Shown here in pieces: positions 4,392 to 6,140 of a stretch of DNA of 6,140 nt (positions are counted from its first letter, which is position 1; each line of letters begins with the position of its first letter). This DNA comes from an uncultured Coriobacteriia bacterium (GTDB lineage Bacteria; Actinomycetota; Coriobacteriia; Coriobacteriales; QAMH01), in NCBI GenBank assembly GCA_902493755.1, contig CABURF010000080.1, positions 1 through 6,140 on the forward strand, in the 5' to 3' direction. A model generated the notes under the pieces. It saw only the letters and a program-made list of their open reading frames with translations, did not search any database and had not been told where the DNA came from. Both the position numbers and the translations under genes were made by a program.

Positions 4392-6140
4392 ATGAGAAAC
4401 ATAAACCTACGCTACGTAGAGGAGACCTACGCAAAAGATAAGACCCTCCAGTCTTTTTCGCTTCACTATCCCGATACTTTCAACTTTGGCTATGACATCG
4501 TCGATGATATTGCCGTAAACGATCCCGATCGCCGTGCCATGATCTGGTGCAACCCGGAAGGCGAAGAGCACGTCTTCACCTTTGCGGACATGAAGACATG
4601 GTCTGACAAGACGGCGAATTTCCTCAAATCGCTCGGCATTGGCAAGGGCGATATGGTCATGGTCATCGTCCGTCGTCACTACCAGTTCTGGTTCATCGCG
4701 ACGGCACTCGCCAAGATCGGTGCCGTCATGGTGCCGGCTACCTTCATGCTCAAGGAACATGATCTCGAGTATCGTCTCAACAACTCGGAGGCAAAGGCCG
4801 TTATCGCGACCTCGGTGGGGGACATCGCCGACATCATCGACAACGTCCGCGAGAGCTGCCCGAGCGTCGAGTCGTTCATTCTCGTCAATGGCGCCGGCGG
4901 AGGAACGACGAAGTTCACCGAGGACGGAGGACTCGACGTCGAGGAAGACACGCTTGTCGGCAACGTGCTCAGTGGTCCCGAGGGCGTCTGCGCCGCACCT
5001 ATCGACCGAGATGGCTGGATCGACTTCAATACTGGCGTACGCAGCGCACCTCAGGAGTTCGAGCGCGTGCAGACGAATGTCTACGATCCCATGCTCATGT
5101 ACTTCTCGAGTGGCACGTCGGGCAATCCCAAGATGGTCTTGCATAACTCGACCTATGCGCTTGGTCATATTCCGACCGCAAAGCACTGGCATAACGTGCG
5201 ATCTGACGGCATTCATTTCACGATTGCCGATACCGGTTGGGGTAAGGCCGTCTGGGGCAAGTACTATGGTCAATGGATCATGGAGGCGTGCGTCTTCACG
5301 TATGACTTCGACCGTTTCCATCCGGCCGAAATCCTCGATCTCATAGACAAGTACCAGATCACCACGCTGTGCTGTCCGCCCACGATGTACCGCCTGATGA
5401 TGCAAGAGGACTTCGAGCGCTTCGACCTCTCGTCGCTCGAGTACTCCACCACGGCGGGCGAGGCCCTCAATCCCGATCTCTTCGACTTCTGGAAGGCCAA
5501 TACGGGCCTCACCATCTTCGAGGGCTTCGGTCAGACCGAGACGCCGCTTACCATCGCAAATCTCACAGGATCCACTCCGCGTCCGGGGTCGATGGGCAAG
5601 CCCAATCCGCTCTACGAGCTCGAGATAAAGCGCGATGACGGAAGCCGTTGCGACGTTGGCGAGACGGGCGAGATTTGCATCAAGATGGAACCGCGCCCCG
5701 AGGGCATCATGATGGAGTACTATCGCAATCCCGAGAAGACCGCGGACGCCATTTATGATGGGTGGTATCACACGGGCGACATGTGCTGGAGTGACGAGGA
5801 TGGCTTCTTCTGGTACGTTGGCCGCAATGATGACGTCATCAAGTCGAGCGGCTATCGTATCGGTCCCTTCGAAATCGAAAGCGTGCTTCTGGAGCATGAT
5901 GCGGTGCGAGAGTGCGCCGTCACGGGTGTCCCCGATCCAGTTCGCGGCAAGGCCGTGAAGGCGACCGTCGTTCTGGCCGATGGCTACGAGCCTTCGGATG
6001 CGCTCACGACGGAGCTGCAGCGTTGGGTGAAACGCCGCACCGCCCCGTACAAGTTCCCGCGTATCGTCACCTATGTCGACGAGCTTCCCAAAACCGTCAA
6101 TGGCAAGATTCGACGCGCCGCGATTCGCGATAACGACGAG
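4392..6140 (+). CDS. AMP-forming acyl-CoA synthetase, medium-chain-like (3' end cut by window)
   Basis: This cytoplasmic ligase activates a carboxylic acid with ATP to an acyl-adenylate, then transfers the acyl group to CoA. The frame is open for 583 codons to the window edge. Adenylate-forming motifs appear in order: P-loop SSGTSGNPK at 239-247, GFGQTET at 378-384, YHTGD at 459-463 with ATP-ribose-binding D463, the hinge segment YVGRNDDVIKSSGYRIGP at 475-492, and PKTVNGKIRR at 566-575 with catalytic K572. The family is usually about 550-590 residues, so only a few residues are missing. The N-terminal block (NLRYVEETY, HYPDTFNFGYD) resembles medium-chain/ACSM-like synthetases annotated as acetyl-CoA synthetase or AMP-binding protein in gut anaerobes; the substrate chain length cannot be read from the sequence. 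ATG 4392 follows AAGGA with 3 nt spacing. The 17-bp gap after the HTH-cupin gene implies one operon under that regulator. Confidence 0.95.
   Translation, partial: MRNINLRYVEETYAKDKTLQSFSLHYPDTFNFGYDIVDDIAVNDPDRRAMIWCNPEGEEHVFTFADMKTWSDKTANFLKSLGIGKGDMVMVIVRRHYQFWFIATALAKIGAVMVPATFMLKEHDLEYRLNNSEAKAVIATSVGDIADIIDNVRESCPSVESFILVNGAGGGTTKFTEDGGLDVEEDTLVGNVLSGPEGVCAAPIDRDGWIDFNTGVRSAPQEFERVQTNVYDPMLMYFSSGTSGNPKMVLHNSTYALGHIPTAKHWHNVRSDGIHFTIADTGWGKAVWGKYYGQWIMEACVFTYDFDRFHPAEILDLIDKYQITTLCCPPTMYRLMMQEDFERFDLSSLEYSTTAGEALNPDLFDFWKANTGLTIFEGFGQTETPLTIANLTGSTPRPGSMGKPNPLYELEIKRDDGSRCDVGETGEICIKMEPRPEGIMMEYYRNPEKTADAIYDGWYHTGDMCWSDEDGFFWYVGRNDDVIKSSGYRIGPFEIESVLLEHDAVRECAVTGVPDPVRGKAVKATVVLADGYEPSDALTTELQRWVKRRTAPYKFPRIVTYVDELPKTVNGKIRRAAIRDNDE

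Noticed and set aside
4407..5897. Open minus-strand frame of 496 codons opposite the acyl-CoA synthetase
   Set aside because: It lies fully antisense to a gene with every adenylation motif in place. Its translation is His/Arg/Asp/Val-rich with no recognisable fold, as expected when codon bias clears stops from the opposite strand.

Overview
The window reads as a piece of a moderately GC-rich Gram-positive chromosome, most likely an actinobacterium of the class Coriobacteriia (Eggerthella/Slackia-like). This is inferred from the protein styles: a twin-arginine-exported coiled-coil NlpC/P60 hydrolase, an Hpt protein paired with a REC-GGDEF-EAL protein, and an HTH-cupin regulator paired with an AMP-forming acyl-CoA synthetase. 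It is a judgement from gene content, not a marker-gene assignment. Nothing points to phage, IS elements, CRISPR, tRNA or rRNA.

Layout. Bases 1-204 are mostly non-coding, with a hairpin downstream of the first gene and possibly the first ten codons of a minus-strand gene leaving the left edge. Bases 205-1281 (minus) encode the exported cell-wall endopeptidase. A divergent 255-bp intergenic region (1282-1536) carries candidate promoters in both directions. Bases 1537-1878 (plus) encode a stand-alone Hpt phosphotransfer protein, and 1928-3634 (plus) a response regulator whose output is a degenerate GGDEF domain followed by an intact EAL domain. The two look like one transcription unit. Bases 3635-3800 hold repeats and a promoter with an embedded dyad. 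Next comes an HTH-cupin regulator whose start is disrupted by an apparent one-base insertion (start codon 3801, intact frame 3835-4374). It is followed 17 bp later by an acyl-CoA synthetase (4392 to beyond 6140), which is complete through its catalytic lysine motif but runs off the right edge.

How the genes work together. The Hpt and REC-GGDEF-EAL proteins plausibly form the last steps of a phosphorelay that controls c-di-GMP breakdown. No histidine kinase is visible, so the input must come from elsewhere. The HTH-cupin protein plausibly controls its own promoter and the co-transcribed ligase in response to a carboxylate or acyl-CoA ligand. The cell-wall hydrolase is divergently transcribed and not obviously linked to either.

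No wholly new system is evident. The items most worth checking are the regulator frameshift, the promoter dyad, and the substituted GGDEF and REC residues in the c-di-GMP protein.
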